Shown here: one piece after another, positions 1-13,772 of the stretch
Layout: each line of letters begins with the position of its first letter
How positions within the stretch are numbered: position 1 is the stretch's first letter
NCBI GenBank assembly: GCA_002914805.1
Contig: JXTB01000014.1
Span: forward strand, 1,149,214-1,213,213
Source of the DNA: Parasponia andersonii
Taxonomy: Eukaryota > Streptophyta > Magnoliopsida > Rosales > Cannabaceae
Direction: 5' to 3'
Length of the DNA: 64,000 nucleotides
Program-made: the position numbers and the translations under genes
Notes under the pieces: generated by a model
What the model saw: the letters and a program-made list of their open reading frames with translations, nothing else
Told to the model about the DNA's origin: nothing
Databases searched by the model: none

Positions 1-1161
1 AAAAAACAGAAAAACGAAAAAAAAAAAAAAAAGAACTTAATACATTGAATTGCATAACCAGGTATGATTCTTTAAGCAATATAAGGATATATACTCAATT
101 ATATGGGCCAAGAATATTTCGTGCATGATTACAAGAGAAAAAACAAAACAACGAACAACGAACAAATCCTATGGGCCAAGGTGATGATTGAATTTCAAAC
201 TAATTCAATCTTCTTTATTTTTCTTTTTTCTTTATTTTGTTTTTTACTTTTAGTTGAATGATCTATTATCGCACAACAATAAAGTCACTCTTCACCTTAT
301 GAAAACATCACCTTCCAATTTGTTTCTCTCAAAAAAAAATATATATATATATATGAAACTATTAGTTATCTTCCAATTGTTACATGTTTAATCGGGTTAA
401 GAACATAATTAACTGTTGGGCCGGGCCTGCACCAAAGAGGGCTTGACACGTTTGTCACTTTTGACAATTTTCAAAATTCTCTCGCGCAGGAATATAATCC
501 ACACGATTCGAGGCTTTCGAGCCTTGGTAAATGGATTTGGTATTGTGGGGGCAAAGCTGATCTCATTGTCAAGACCCAACTTGTACTGCCCAAATTTTTC
601 ACTAGACATTTGCTAATAATATACATTATGACATGTTAATTAAAATGTTCATTTCTTTTTCCTATATATATGTTGAAATTATTGTTTGTTATTATAGTTA
701 AAATTTCTGAATACATTAACTACATTTGTATAGCATATCTGTGCAGTGAAAGATTGATCCAAAGAGCCAAGAAGAATTGATGTGTTTATGGCTAATGTAT
801 TGCTCATTGGCGGATTTTTTTTAAGTAATTTAGAAAGCATAAACATATTTTATTTTGCACCATATACAAGATTTGATTTGTATATGTGTAAATGGCCTGA
901 TTATGAAATATTGAAATTCTTAATATAGGATCGAGCTATACACACCATAATTTGATAAAATTAGTTAAACAATATAGTGTAAGTAATACTTGACTAGTCG
1001 TGTAAGTATTCCCATTACAAATATTTTATTAATTTATCCTATTGCTATCTTGAAAACCAATAACCGACTTCTAGTTTCTAGTATAAAGCTAAATATAATA
1101 ATTTGATTCATGCGAGCGTGTGCAGATGATTATTACCCAACTCAACTCAATTCTTTAGCTT
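1..1161. other. gene-free AT-rich DNA
   Basis: No supported gene is seen here. The stretch is AT-rich, with poly-A near the start and a short TA run near 340-353. A pair of overlapping antisense ORFs of about 66 codons at 409-616 has no recognisable domain and is treated as chance. Confidence 0.6.
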
Positions 1162-1617
1162 ACATTAATTAGAGGAGGTAATTCATGTTCCCAGATCATG
1201 TTCGTGTTGGGATGAGAGTCACTATTTATGGTTATATAACCAATTTGGACACGACTCATATAATATTCGTGTTAGAAAACCCTAATTTGGACATGATTTG
1301 ATTTTTAAATAGGTTAATACGACACGATCCGTATCAACCCATTTAGTAATAAATATTTTTAGGATATAAAATAACTTGCTAACCTGTGAACCCACTAACT
1401 CGCCAATACGATAACCCGTAAACCCAAACCTGTAGACCTATTTATTTGTGCAAAAATAACCTGTAGACCCGTTTATTTGTGCAAAATTAACCTTAAAAAA
1501 ATGAAAAAATCCCAAATATGTTAAAACAAATATAATATAAAAGAACATAAACAAACTAAGTATAATAATCCATGACCAGTTCAAAATACAAAACATTACA
1601 ATAAACCTTGATAAACA

Positions 1618-1748
1618 TCAATGACCAATAGTCCATCAAAAGAACAAAACACATAACAACATACCAATAGTCTATCAAAAGACCATCAAAAGAACAAAAC
1701 ACATAACATACCAATAGTCCATCAAAAGACCAATAGTCCATCAAAAGT
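1618..1748. repeat. short tandem repeats inside the hAT element
   Basis: The words catcaaaagaccaatagtc and agaacaaaacacataac recur several times over about 130 bp, in units of roughly 20-60 bp. This lies downstream of the transposase end, in the element's non-coding part. Confidence 0.75.
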
Positions 1749-2002
1749 ACAAAGAGATAACACAATTCAGTGCTAAAACTTAAGTTTCTCATGCTCCGAT
1801 TGTCATTCCACTATTTCCTATTGCACTTGAGTTAGAACTTTGAGGCTGAGTAGTTTCTTCTTCGTTAACACTAACCTCCACAACATCTTGGGTAATTTCC
1901 TACAAATCCTGTGCAATTTTATCTATCTCAGCTATATTTAAAGATATAATAATTATGATTCTTATATATATGATAATTCTAATATCTCTTGAATTTTAAA
2001 CA

Positions 2003-3871
2003 TCAGGAGAAAATAAAATTGCCTTTGTTACCAAATAACCAATCCCTTGTATAAACAATAGCCTCAACTATGCCAGGTTTCAGTGAGCTCCGAAATTGGT
2101 CAAGTATATGTCCACTAACACTAAATGTGGACTCTGAAGCAACAGTTGAAACTAGAATGCTAAGAACATCATGAGCCATTGCAACAAGCTCAGAATAGCA
2201 GAATTGATTAGACTTCCAAACTGCAAGAATATCAAACTTTGAATTCCTCACAAACTTTGGCTTAGCCAAATAAAGTTCCAATTGTGATTTTGATCAGAAT
2301 ATGAACTATTATCAGTTTCAAGATTATCAAATTCCTATAAGATATACATATAAATTAGTTAATAAATAAAGATAATTTAGTTAAAAACAGTTGTAAGAAT
2401 TAGGATTTGATGTAAACAAATAAATTTACCTTAAAAAGTTTAGATTCTATACATTTTTACTTGCACCTTTATAGAATGAAGGTGGGACTTTAGCACTATG
2501 AGAAGAATGATCCTTATACTCGTCAAAAAGATCATACAACTTAGAACAAAGAAGTATCATCTCAAGTGAGTCTTCTCCGTATGCTTTCTTATAGCAGAAC
2601 TCCATAAATTGCATCTTAAGTCGAGGACCTAGAATACAAGTTATAGACAAGATCATACTAAAATCTGACTAATACTTTTGAAATTTCCCCTATATCTTAA
2701 TTGCCATGTGTTTCATATATCCATCTTCTTCTTCTATATTTTTTTTCAAGATCAAATAACATTGAAATACATTAGGAAAATACAAGTTCGAAGTTAGATA
2801 TTGAGTACCAGAAAAGACAAGTATTGCATCATAAAATACTTTTCAAATCTTCCAAACTTTCTCAACCCTTTCCCACTCTTCTATTGAAGGACAACTTTTA
2901 TAGTTAGAATCAATTAATTCCAAATGCTGAAAAGTACGACGATATAATAATGCACTATCAAGCATAAGGAATGTCGAGTTCCACCTAGTCATCATATCTT
3001 GGCACAACCTTTTTTTGCTCTCCAAAGAAACTAACTTAGCACACTTTAAAAACTTTTTTTTTCTTGCTTGGGATCCTTTAACATATTTAACACTTTCACG
3101 AATCTTGTCCATAGATTTATCAATTTCCTTCGATCCATCTTGCACACTAAGATTTAGTATGTGACAATAACATCTTAACTGAAAAAACTCAACATTACAA
3201 GGAAGCAAACCCTCTAACCTAATTTGTGACCCCAAAGATTCAATAAAAACATCGTTTGAAGAAGCATTAGCTAGAGTAATACTGAAAATCTTCCCTTCAA
3301 TACCTCATTCAGTCAACAAATCAAAAATCTTCTCAGACAAATTAATACCAGTGTGTGGAGATGACATAAAACTAAAATTCAATACTCTTTTATGAAAATG
3401 CCAATTTTTGTCAATAAAATAAGCTATGAGACATACATACCTATCACTAGTCAATGAACTCTAAAGATCAGATGTTAAACTTATCCTTCCACGAGCTAAA
3501 TCTAACATTGTCTTAATCCTAATCTTTTTCCTTTGGTCTAACTTACGACAATCAGATTTAGCAGTGTTTCTAGTCATTTGATCTACCTCATGCCATAGAA
3601 ATTGCAACAATGCTCTAATTCCCTCCTATTCAATAAATTGGAAAGGTAAATCGTGCATGATAATTGCTGAAATCAATAAATCACGAAATTTCTCAGGATC
3701 ATAATGACTAGTAGTAAGTGACATAGATTCTTTATTTTGTTGAATAGGCATTTGACCAACATCACGTGTATCTTTTCTCTTACAAATTTTAAGGTGACGA
3801 GTTATATTACCTGGTCCGTAATTGTTGGATGCAAGATATTGTTGTCCACATTTTTTGCATGTATACTTCAA
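2003..3871 (-). pseudogene. hAT transposase relic (BED finger, RNase H-like core, C-terminal dimerisation)
   Basis: The pieces, in transposase order on the minus strand, are as follows. A BED-type zinc finger lies at 3626-3871, with CKKCGQQY then HLKIC. The catalytic-core region lies at 2843-3290, with RCYCHILNLSVQDG and TRWNSTFLML, typical of RICESLEEPER/DAYSLEEPER-type proteins. A middle piece at 2447-2656 carries LGPRLKMQFMEFCY. The hAT dimerisation domain at 2003-2281 carries STVASESTFS and a closing DWLFGN. The parts are in the expected order but lie in separate open stretches with several stops or frame changes; for example, an in-frame stop sits just upstream of the GIEGKIFSITLANASSND segment near 3304. 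The family function is cut-and-paste transposition. This copy cannot make a full-length enzyme as read. Confidence 0.8.
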
Positions 3872-5370
3872 ACTTTTTCATGACCCACAAGAAGCATATC
3901 AAAAAATTTCCACACTTTTGTTTTCAATGTTCTTTTTTTCCGAGGTAGGATGCTAGTAATATCCTTCACATCAACCTTATGTACTTCATCATCACTAATA
4001 GTTAGATCCTCGTTCATAATACCATCCCTAACTCGGCTTTCAACATTATTCTTGCCAAAAGTATGTAGAGGTTCATTTCCAACAAATCACTTAATAACTC
4101 AAAATTCAGCCGACATAACTCATAAATACAAGGTCAATACATATAGAAATCACATAAACGTAATATTAATACAAGTCCACTACTCAATTAAAAACCATAA
4201 ACTCACATAAAACAAGATTATATAGAAATAATATAAACTCATATCGATACAAGTCCACTAATCAATGAAAAAACAAACTCACATATCATAATTTAAAGCC
4301 AAAATTGAATATGCATTATATAATACTCAACAAACCCAAATAAGAATAACATAACAAAAATATATTAAATTACATCATTCAATGAGGGAAAAGTAACCAG
4401 TAGATTCAAATAATATTAAAAAATTAATCAAATGCAACCTCAAATAAATAAATAAATATAAAACCATATTCTAGAAACTTATTGAAAGAAAGAAATAGAA
4501 GATTTATAGTAGAAAAATGGGCGAGCGTTATCTTGTTGTTGCTGAAAGCTAAAGAGCACAAGAATGATAAAACATCAGCTTACATAAATCATAAATAAAC
4601 ATCCAAAAATCCAAATAACTTAAGTTTAGAACTCAAAGTAACCTTACTTTCAACAGATTCTACTTTTTGGCAAAGGAAGAAGATAGAATGTATTGTCTCA
4701 ACAATCAAACCAGAGAACTAAAAGAAAAAAAAAAAAGACTCGGATATTAGAGAAATCATAGAACTAGATCTTAGAAATTAAAAGAGAAATAAGAAAGTAT
4801 TGAGTACAAACTCAGTAAAGAGGTAAGTTTCAATCCTCCATGCCCATGGTATGGATTTCCAGACGTAGAAAGGAAAAGGATAAAGGATGAGGGAGAAAGA
4901 AATAGACAGAGAGAAAAATAGAATGTGCGTATGTTATGGGAGGTCTGACAACATAAAACATAACTAAGGTTTGGGAACTGAAGTAACTGAAAGTTGGCTT
5001 ACGGTTTTTAGATTTTTATTTGCTTGAGTGTGTTTAGTATCGGGTCCATTTCGGGTTACTAATGGGTTTACAGGTTAATCTCTTATTATCGGGTCCATAT
5101 CAGGTTAGTGTGTTAATTTTGGGTTGGTGTGTCCATTTTGGATCGATCCGAAATTGACCAATTTTTAAATTTAGTCTTGAAACGGATTATTTGGGTTGAT
5201 TTTGTGCCCAATGCATTGACTTAATTTTAACCCACTATTGTTTCGTATCATATGAGTTCGACCTAACTTCGACCCTCATCCCATTTTCCAAACCCTAACC
5301 TGCAATATTTTGTGTCAAGTTCATATCGTGTTATCATGTCGTGACCTAAATTGCTACCCTTAATATTAAT

Positions 5371-7564
5371 TGTCTTATCCTCGGTTCTTTGTAGTAGACA
5401 ACTTCAAAGTTCCATCACCTAAACTAGCACAATTGGTCCAGCCATTTTCTCTAAATATATTATTCTGTTTACTGGGAAGTAAAATTATGTCAAATAATTG
5501 AGAATCATCCTATCAGTATAGGTAAGGATTTTATACACTAATATGTATAGATATAGCTATATATATGTTTTAATTACTATTTGACTCAAACATGTGAATT
5601 ATGAACTTATGGGCATGATTAATATATTTTTAAGATAGAGCTATAAGTCTTATTTTGGAAACCAATGATTCATAAATTTGCATAAAATAATTTAACACTC
5701 TTTATACAGATCGTGATCTCACCATTGAGCATATTCCATTTAGTTAATTCCTTTTGCAAAGTTATCTAAGAAGCTATGTTCGAAAAGGTCAATTTACGAG
5801 CTTTTAGGTTAAAATTTGAGGTTTCATTGTCTGCAACCTTCTAATTATCACTGTTATTATTATTATTATTATTATTGCTAAATATTTTAATTGCTAGGAT
5901 ACTAATAAATAAGGGAATTATTGTGTGTACTCTAGTGTAGTAGTTAGAACTATTTTATAAGTTCTAAAAAGTTAGTATTGATGCTTAACAGTTCTCTAAG
6001 ATGTTATTACAATGGAAAACGTGCCTGATGCCTATATACTTGAGAAGTTTAGAAATAAGAAATTGAAAACTTCTCCTTGCAGATTTTGAACATGCATTTC
6101 TATCATAGACTTGTGGTTTTCGTATTTGTGGATTTGTGAGCATGTTAATTGTAATCTTTATGTCTATTTATGTTAAAAAAAAAAAAGGAACTAAATGGAA
6201 ACTAAATTATATGATTAGGATTTTAAGTACATCAAGCTTCTTGAAGAGGGAAATTTATCTTTCACTTTCTTTTATATTTTTGGATGCAAGGTAAGTGGAA
6301 ATTCTACTCTAGTATCACAAGAATATACGTATTATATATGATAAAAGTGATATATATACATATATATCTGTGACATTGAGCTAGGAATATTTAAAAATTG
6401 TTCATATTATTCTCATGAGGCATGCCATGTTTTTAAGGACAAAATATTTGTTTACAAGTTATGATTTTAGTAAAGAACCATATACCCAAAAGATTATCTA
6501 AATTTAAAAAGGGGTGTGGTTCTTATCTTGCTAATTTAGTAAGTAAATATGGTGAAATCCCTTGAGGTTAAATCCAAGACAGGGTATACTAAATAAAAAG
6601 GAAATGAAATCCCTTAAGATTAATTCTAAGACATTGAGACATGATAAGCCTTAAATGATTATTTATCAAGAGGATACCTATTATGTTATTAAGTTAAAAA
6701 CTATACTAAAGAGAGGACTCAATCATGATTTTAATGTTAACATTTTCTAAGGAAATTAAGGGGAACAAGGATTAATTAAATTTTATGTATAAATTGTTCA
6801 TAAACATACATGGATTTCTATTTACTAGGCTATTGCTCATTTAGTTCTTGTGATGCAGATGATCAGAACCAAAAGTAATGTTGGCTGAGCTGTTTCCACT
6901 TCAATATTGCTCATATGCCAATTTTGAACTGAAGAAGGACTTTTTGAGGACCTGTTATATATTTTTACTATGTATATGTATATAGTTGATCTCGTAGAAG
7001 TTGTCAAGACTAGTAAAACCATATTTTGTATTGTATAGATTCCAAATATTTCTGCAGTGTAAAAAAGATATATCACTAATTTTTTTTTTTAGAACTAAAC
7101 AGAAATATTTAAATTTATCCTCTACTTTCCGTTTTTCCAAGGTTAATGAAAGTGAGTTAGCACTATTTAGCTTTCCTATATATAAGTGAGTGTATTTATA
7201 CATAGTATAGCTAGGGGTGCTACATAACTGCTCTACTTATTATTTAATTATTTTTCTATTTTCCGACCTATTTTGTAGATAAGATGTGAATTATCAATTA
7301 CCCCTTTCGATTTTACCGGTTTTACTTTCTTCGTGGGACCATAACTAGAAATGTACATGTTCTATATGATTTTACGCTCGCATTTATAGAAATTTGGATT
7401 ACAACATGACACGATAACTTAACACAAATATCACGTATTTTTTTGTTAGTTAGGATCACGAAGAAGAAAAAAAAAATGACTTAGATCGAAATTAGGTTGA
7501 CCCGCTTAACACAAATCGAATTTGGGTTATTCAGCTTAATACAAAATTCATTCATTTGAACCGC
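5371..7564. other. gene-free AT-rich DNA with an ATT microsatellite
   Basis: No supported gene is seen. A (TTA)n run lies at about 5853-5876 and a short poly-A at about 6174-6186. Small ORFs at 6837-7203 overlap one another on both strands and show no domain. Confidence 0.6.
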
Positions 7565-7569
7565 TAATT

Positions 7570-8084
7570 TGTGGTCAATATATGCGGCTTGTCTTAAGCC
7601 GCATTATTGATTCAACTTTGCTGACATCAATTGATGCTGCTGTAATTAATGTTAGTGCCACACATGTATTTATAAAAAAAATAATAAAAAAATGGAGAAT
7701 AAGATAGGAGACTCAATTATAAATACCTCTCTCCTCCAAGCCATTTAGTATCCCATTATAAACATTTCTTTCTCTCCTTAAGAAAGAATTCAAAACTAAA
7801 AATTCATTTTAGTGTTCCATTTGTTTTCTCCTAAATTATTTTTAGAGTGTTTTCTCCTATTTCAAGAAAGAGAAGCTCTTTTGTTCTTTCCTTATATTTA
7901 GAGAGAAGTGAGTTGTAATCTCATTTTCATAGTGAAATTCTTCACAAATTTGTCTATAGACATAGCCTAAATTTGGTAAACTACATTAAATCTTTTATAT
8001 GGTTTATTTTTTTCATTTTACCTAAATTTTCTTCACTCACATTTTAGCTGCATGCTGTCACTCTGCAAAGCCGATCTCCTAACA
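7570..8084 (+). repeat. left LTR of the 7.6-12.6 kb copia element
   Basis: About 515 bp, running from tgtggtcaatatat to gatctcctaaca. It matches the right LTR along its whole length. It includes a tataaatacctctc stretch that looks like the promoter region. Confidence 0.9.
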
Positions 8085-11000
8085 GTGGTAGCAGAGCCAT
8101 TGGTTAGAGTATTGTTCATATATATAATACTGTTCATGTATATAGTACTATTCATATATACGATACTATTCACATACAATGAAATAGTAGTAACTGAACA
8201 AATCGTGGTGAACAAAAATAGCGGCAAAATTCGTTATTCAGAAGTATAATATGAGCAATTTCTCTCTATGGAAAATGAAGATAAAGGCAAATTTGAAAAA
8301 AGATAATTGTTCGTAATAATTGGGGAAAGGCCTGCTAAGATTATTGATGATAAAAGGTAGGACGAAATGGATAGCAATACTATCACTAACTTACATCTGG
8401 CACTAACAGATAGAATTCTGTCGAGCATTAAAGAGAAAAAGTCAGCTGAGAAAATATGAGATATACTGACAAATTTGTATCAAGCTAAGTCACTTCACAA
8501 CAAAATTTTCTTAAATAGAAGGCTTTAAACCCTTCTGATGGCAAAATCAACAATGGTAACTGACCACATCAACACCCTCAATACTCTATTTTCGTAGCTC
8601 ACAGTAATAGAGTATAAAATAAAGGATAATGAACGTATAAAAATCTTACTTCAGAGTCTACCTGATTCGTATGATCAACTTATCATAAATGTGACTAGCA
8701 ATGCTATAACTCTAGTTTTTAATGATCTTATAGCTGTTGTTCTTGAAGAAAAAAATCAGCGTAAGAACAAGGAAGACAGATTGATAAGTTCACAGCAAGC
8801 AGATGCTTTAATGATGAGAAGAAGATTAACAAAATGTGGCCCTAGTAAGAATCAGAGTCATGGTATATCAAAGTCAAGAAGTAAGAAGAATGTCAAGTGT
8901 TATCACTATGGCAAGAAATGGCACATCAATATGGAATGTTGGCAACTCAAAAAAAAAAGATATTCTAGAGGCAACGAACCCGAATCATCAAATGCTCAGG
9001 AGAATGTGGCAAGTACCTTAGATGATGGATAAATCATGTACAGTAAAGTAACAACAGTTTTTAAGGATAGAAGACATCTCACTGGTATTTGGTTAGTAGA
9101 TTCGAGAGCAATATAGCATATGACTTCTCACAGAAAATGGTTTCATGGGTAACGATCATACCTTAAAAATCGCTAGAATTGGTACCATCAAGATGAAAGT
9201 ATATGATGGCAATGTTTGTACTATTCAAGAGGTGCAATATTTAAAGGGCTTGAAGAAAAATCTATTATTTTTGGGATAATTAGATAACTTTAGTTGCAAA
9301 ACTCATGTCGAGAATAGGATTATGAAGATCATGAAAGGCGCCTTGTAATTATAAAGCCAGAAAAGATCGCAGTGAATTTATACATACTTAAAAGAGAAAC
9401 ACTGAAGGAAGCAGAGGCATCAATTGTTTCAACAAATTTCGGAGAAGAATCAACGATGATGTGGCATCGTAAGCTCGTCCATATATCGGAACGAGGCTTG
9501 AAGATTCTCTCTGAACAAAGGTTGCTTCCTAGTCTAACAAAGGTATCTTTACCCTTTTGTAAGCATTGTGTCACAAGCAAGTAGCATATATTAAAATTTA
9601 GTACATCTAGTTTTAGAAGTAAAAAACGTTCTAGACTTGGTACACTATGTTGTTTAGCAAGCACCAGTGATATCCTTAGGAGGAGTTAGATACTTTGTAT
9701 CTTTTATTGATGATTACTCCAGGAGATATTAGGTATATCCTATCAAGAGAAAGGCATATGTATTTTTAGTCTCCAAAATATTCAAAGCACGTGTAGAGCT
9801 TGAATCAAGAGAGAAGATCAAGTTTTTGAGGACGAACAATGGAAGAGAATATACAAGCAATAAATTTGATAACTTTTATCAATAAGAAGGTATCGAAAGA
9901 CAATTTACAATAACGTATACTCCTCAGCAAAATGGAGTGGTAAAGTAGATAAACAGAACCTTGTTAGAAAGAACAAGTGTATTATTGAGAGCTGCAAATC
10001 TATCCAAGACATTCTGGGCAGAAATAGTCAAAACCTCCTGTTATGTGATCAATCGATCTCCATCAACAGCGATTGATTTAAAGATATCGATGCAGATGTG
10101 AACTGGTAAGCCAACTAATTATTTTCACTTATATACATTTGGAAGTCTTATGTACGTAATGTACAATACTTAAGAAATCTCAAAATTAGATTCAAAGTCT
10201 AAAAAATGTATATTCTTGGTATATCCTAATGGAGTCAAGGAGTATCGCTTATGGGATTCCACTACCTATAAGGTTGCCAAGAATGTTGAAAATTCAGATT
10301 TTTCTAAAGCAACACCAGAGCACAGTGTAGAAGAACCAGTCGAGAAAGAGGATTCTAAAATTCGTCAGTCAACTCATAAGAGAATACCACTAGTGTGGTA
10401 CTCAGATTATGTCACCGAGAGCAATATTGCATACTACCAACTAATAGAGGATGGAGAGCTAACAAAATTTTATGAAGCTACTAAAAGCCCAAATGTATCC
10501 CTGTGAATGATAGCAATGCAAGAAAAGATTGGAGCCCTTTATAAGAATAAGATATGAGATTTTATTTTACTACCACAAGGAATTAAGGTCAATGGCAACA
10601 AATGGGTCTAAAAAATTAAGCGAGATAGCAATGATCAAGTAGAGTAGTATCATGTGAGATTAATGGTAAAGAGATATGCTCAAAAAGAAGATATTGACTT
10701 TAGCGAGATATTTTCACCTATGGTTTGAATCACAATAATTAGAACAGTTCTGGCGATGTGTGCTACGTTTGACCTACATCTAGAGCAATTAGATGTGAAA
10801 ACTGATTTTTTTCATGGAGAACTTGAATATGAAATTATATACTCTAACCAGAAGGTTTTGCTACAAGCAAGAAGAACTTGGTTTGCAGGTTGAACAAATT
10901 TCTATATGGTCTCAAATAGACATCAAGGTATTGGTATAAGAGATTTGATTTCTTTGTCATAAGTCGTGGGTATAACAGACTCAGTTCAAACCACTGTACA

Positions 11001-12081
11001 TACTTCTGGAGATTTGATGAAGATAGTGATTTTATTATCTTATTGTTGTACATAGATGATATATTGATAGCGGGCCACAACAAAGGTAGAGTCCAAGAAT
11101 TGAAGGCACAGTTAGCTGGAGAATTTGATATAAAGGACTTAGGACCAGTAAACAAGATTCTAGGGATGCAAATTTACTGAGACAGAGGTAACAAAAAGAT
11201 TTAGCTTTCTTAAAAGAATTATTTGAAGAAAAACTTACAAAGTTTTAATATGCAAGATTGTAAGCCAATTTTTACCCCACTTCCTATTAACTTCAAGTTA
11301 TCTTCTGGGATGTGTCTTAGCAATGAAGTAAAGAGGATGAAGATGTCTCGAGTACCATATGCATTAGTAGTAGGAAGCCTAATATTCACTTTGATATGTA
11401 CAAGACCAAACAATGTACAAACAGTGAAAGCGGTTAGTCGGTATATAGTGAATCCTAGTCAAGAGCATCGAAATGTTATGAATAGGATTCTGAGGTACAT
11501 CAAAGGAATCTTAGATTCTGTTTATGTTATAGAGGATCAGAATTGTCTGTTAGAGAATATCTTGATTCAGATTTTGCGGGTGATCTTGACAAATAAAAAT
11601 CTACTACAGACTATGTGTTTACTCTTACAGAATGAGCTGTAAGATGGGTTTCAAAATTGCAAACTATTGTGGCTTTATCTACAATAGAAATAGAATATAT
11701 GACGGCTATACAAGCTTACAAAGAGGCTATTTGAGTTCAAATGTTATTGGAGGAGCTCAGGTACAAATAATAAAATATTCCTCTGTTTTGTGATAGTCAA
11801 AATGCTTTACACATTACAAAAAATCTAGTTTTTCATTCAAGGACAAAGCACATTGGTGTTTAGTATCACTTTGTTCAAGAAGTAATAGAAGATGTAAGTG
11901 TGAATATAAAGAATATTCATACTAAGGAAAACCTAGTAGATGCGTTAACCAAACCAATTAATACTGATAAGTTTCAATGATGTAGATGATCATATAGTCT
12001 AGAAGAAATGTAAATAGTATGAAGAATTGACAAGAGAAAAAAAAAAAAAAAGAGTGGACTTAGTGTCTTCAAGTAGGAGAA

Positions 12082-12609
12082 TATGGTCAATATATGCAAC
12101 TTGTCTTCAACAGCATTATTGATTCAACTTTGGCAGTATCAATTGATATCGCTGTGATCAATGTTTGCGGCACTGAAATGTGCCGCACATGTATTTATAA
12201 AAAAATATAAAAAAAAAAATGAGAATAGGAAAGGGAACTCAATTGTAAATACCTCTCTTCTCCAAGCCATTTAGTATCCCATTCTAAACATTTCTTTCTT
12301 TTCTTAAGAGAGAATTCAAGCTTAGTAATTCTTCTTAGTATCCCACTTTTTTTTCCTAAATTATTTAGAAAGTATTTTCTCTTATTTCAAGAGAAAGAAA
12401 TTCTTTTGTTCTCTCCTTATATTTAGAGAGAAGTGAGTTGTAATCTCCTTTTCATAGTGAAATTCTTCACAGACTTGTCTATGGACGTATCCTAAATTTA
12501 GTAAACTACGTTAAATCTTTTATTTGTCTTACTTTTTCATTTTACTCAAATTTTCTTAACTCGTATTTTAGCCGTGTATTATTGCATTCGCAAAGTCGAC
12601 GTCCTAACA
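12082..12609 (+). repeat. right LTR of the 7.6-12.6 kb copia element
   Basis: About 528 bp, preceded by a purine-rich tract (aagtaggagaa) and ending gacgtcctaaca. It is flanked by the TAATT duplication. Confidence 0.9.
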
Positions 12610-12614
12610 TAATT

Positions 12615-13144
12615 AATATGCAAATAATTAAATTATTAAGAGTATTCCTAATTTAAAAACTACTAAAAAAACATAAAAAAAAATAATGTTAGTTTTTTAT
12701 TGTGTATTATTTAATAAATAAGGATATTTAATTTGTATAAAACTTTTATTATTTCTTTTAAAATAAGATTAAAACTGTCCTAAAAAATGTGTAAAAATAC
12801 AAGTTAAAAGCGAATAATTAATTAGTCAAAACATACAGAAGGATCATAATCAGGTTGTAAGCCAAAAACATACAGAAGGTCATAATCAATTTCAGGTTTA
12901 GTCAACCCATTCGTATGTAGGTTAGATTATTTTTAAGAATACTTCAACGTGACGAGTCATAGATCGAATTTAAGTAGAAATATATATATAATCGACGTCA
13001 ACCCAACCCATCAAGACAAGGTGCCATCCCACCCACTTCAAATTATTCAATCTACCTAGAGGAAAAGGCTAACTCTTTTGTTTCTTCTCTTTCGACAGTT
13101 ACCACTTTGTGTATAGGTATATACATATAGAATGTAATTCGTTC
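12615..13144. other. gene-free AT-rich DNA
   Basis: No ORF or RNA gene is supported. A short phrase (aaaacatacagaagg...cataatca) is repeated near 12831-12890. Confidence 0.5.
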
Positions 13145-13341
13145 GGGGACTAGTCCCATTCAACACGAAAAAAATACTATTTTGTAGGTGTAGAATGTAA
13201 TTTTGCACATAATAAATTGATGTAACAACATATTAATGTAACTTCAAGCATAATTTATGTAATTTTCGTATATGGTTTTGTGGGCAAATTTACTTATCTG
13301 ATGTTATGTGTTACTAATATTATGCAATAGGACTAGTTCCT
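13145..13341. mobile_element. possible small inverted-repeat element (MITE)
   Basis: The left end GGGACTAGTCCCATT (13146-13160) is matched by the reverse complement of the right end (caataggactagttcc, 13325-13340). This gives imperfect terminal repeats of about 15 bp around about 197 bp of AT-rich DNA. No clear target duplication is seen, so the family is unresolved. Confidence 0.4.
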
Positions 13342-13491
13342 TATTTTTGATGGGAAATTGAATTGGGTGGAATGAGACAGCATCATTTTCTTCGGTTTAA
13401 GGTTTTTGTTCAAGAGCAAATGAGGCCCGGTCGCTTAGCACAGCTGAGAATACTCACCAAGATCAAGTAATCTGTCTCTCTACAACTTATT

Positions 13492-13772
13492 GAGTTCATT
13501 TGGATTTTGGATTTTAGGGAGAAAAAATAAATTTTAGGAATTATATTTTCATTTATTTGGATTTTACTAAAAATTGAAGGAAAAAATTTTACGTAGATTC
13601 TGTAAGAAATGTTTTCAATAAATTTGGAAGATCTACATTATAATAAAAAGATTAGGAGAGAAAAAAGTTTCGAAAACTAAATTTTATAGAATATTAGGAA
13701 AATATTTCCCCTTTTTTTCAATTTTTTCCTTACAATTTTTTTCCTACTAAAATCTAAGTTCTAAACATAGCC
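13492..13772. mobile_element. probable PIF/Harbinger-type MITE
   Basis: The ends form diverged terminal inverted repeats of about 36 bp. The left end reads catttggattttggatttt and the right end, reverse-complemented, reads ggctatgtttagaacttag. The right end is followed by TAA, the usual target of this superfamily, and resembles the ends of the cleaner element at 62755-63025. It is about 281 bp and non-coding. Confidence 0.45.

Larger units (their letters stand above)
1162..5370 (-). mobile_element. hAT DNA transposon, broken, with target-site duplication
   Basis: The element spans about 1170-5362, and its transposase reads right to left. The ends match the usual hAT start (TAGGGGTGGCAATT-like): the left end reads TAGAGGAGGTAATT and the reverse complement of the right end reads TAAGGGTAGCAATT. 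The flanking 8-bp duplications are acattaat (1162-1169) and atattaat (5363-5370), 7 of 8 bases alike. The subterminal 300 bp at each end are rich in short GGGTT/AACCC and TCGTGT words, as is common in plant hAT elements. It is about 4.2 kb, which fits an autonomous Ac-like element. The internal transposase is interrupted, so the copy is inactive. Confidence 0.8.
7565..12614 (+). mobile_element. Ty1/copia LTR retrotransposon, old and broken
   Basis: Both LTRs and a perfect 5-bp target duplication TAATT (7565-7569 and 12610-12614) are present. A primer-binding site matching the initiator tRNA-Met type (tggtagcagagcc) starts just after the left LTR. The internal region carries, in copia order, gag with a nucleocapsid-like basic segment (about 8250-9030), a protease/GAG-pre-integrase region (about 9050-9590, with MMWHRKLVHISERGLKIL), integrase (about 9600-10200), reverse transcriptase (about 10500-11200) and RNase H (about 11200-11980). 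The order INT before RT marks it as copia rather than gypsy. The coding region is interrupted many times. By eye the LTRs differ at roughly one base in ten, so it is an old fossil. Confidence 0.9.

Noticed and set aside
1618-1748. Regularly spaced short repeats that superficially resemble a CRISPR array
   Set aside because: The repeats are uneven, lack unique spacers of constant size, and lie inside a eukaryotic hAT transposon.
7212-13035. A hAT element enclosing the first copia insertion
   Set aside because: The left side has a TAGGGGTGCTAC-like word at 7213 and hAT-like phrases, but no matching right end or 8-bp duplication was found near 13 kb.
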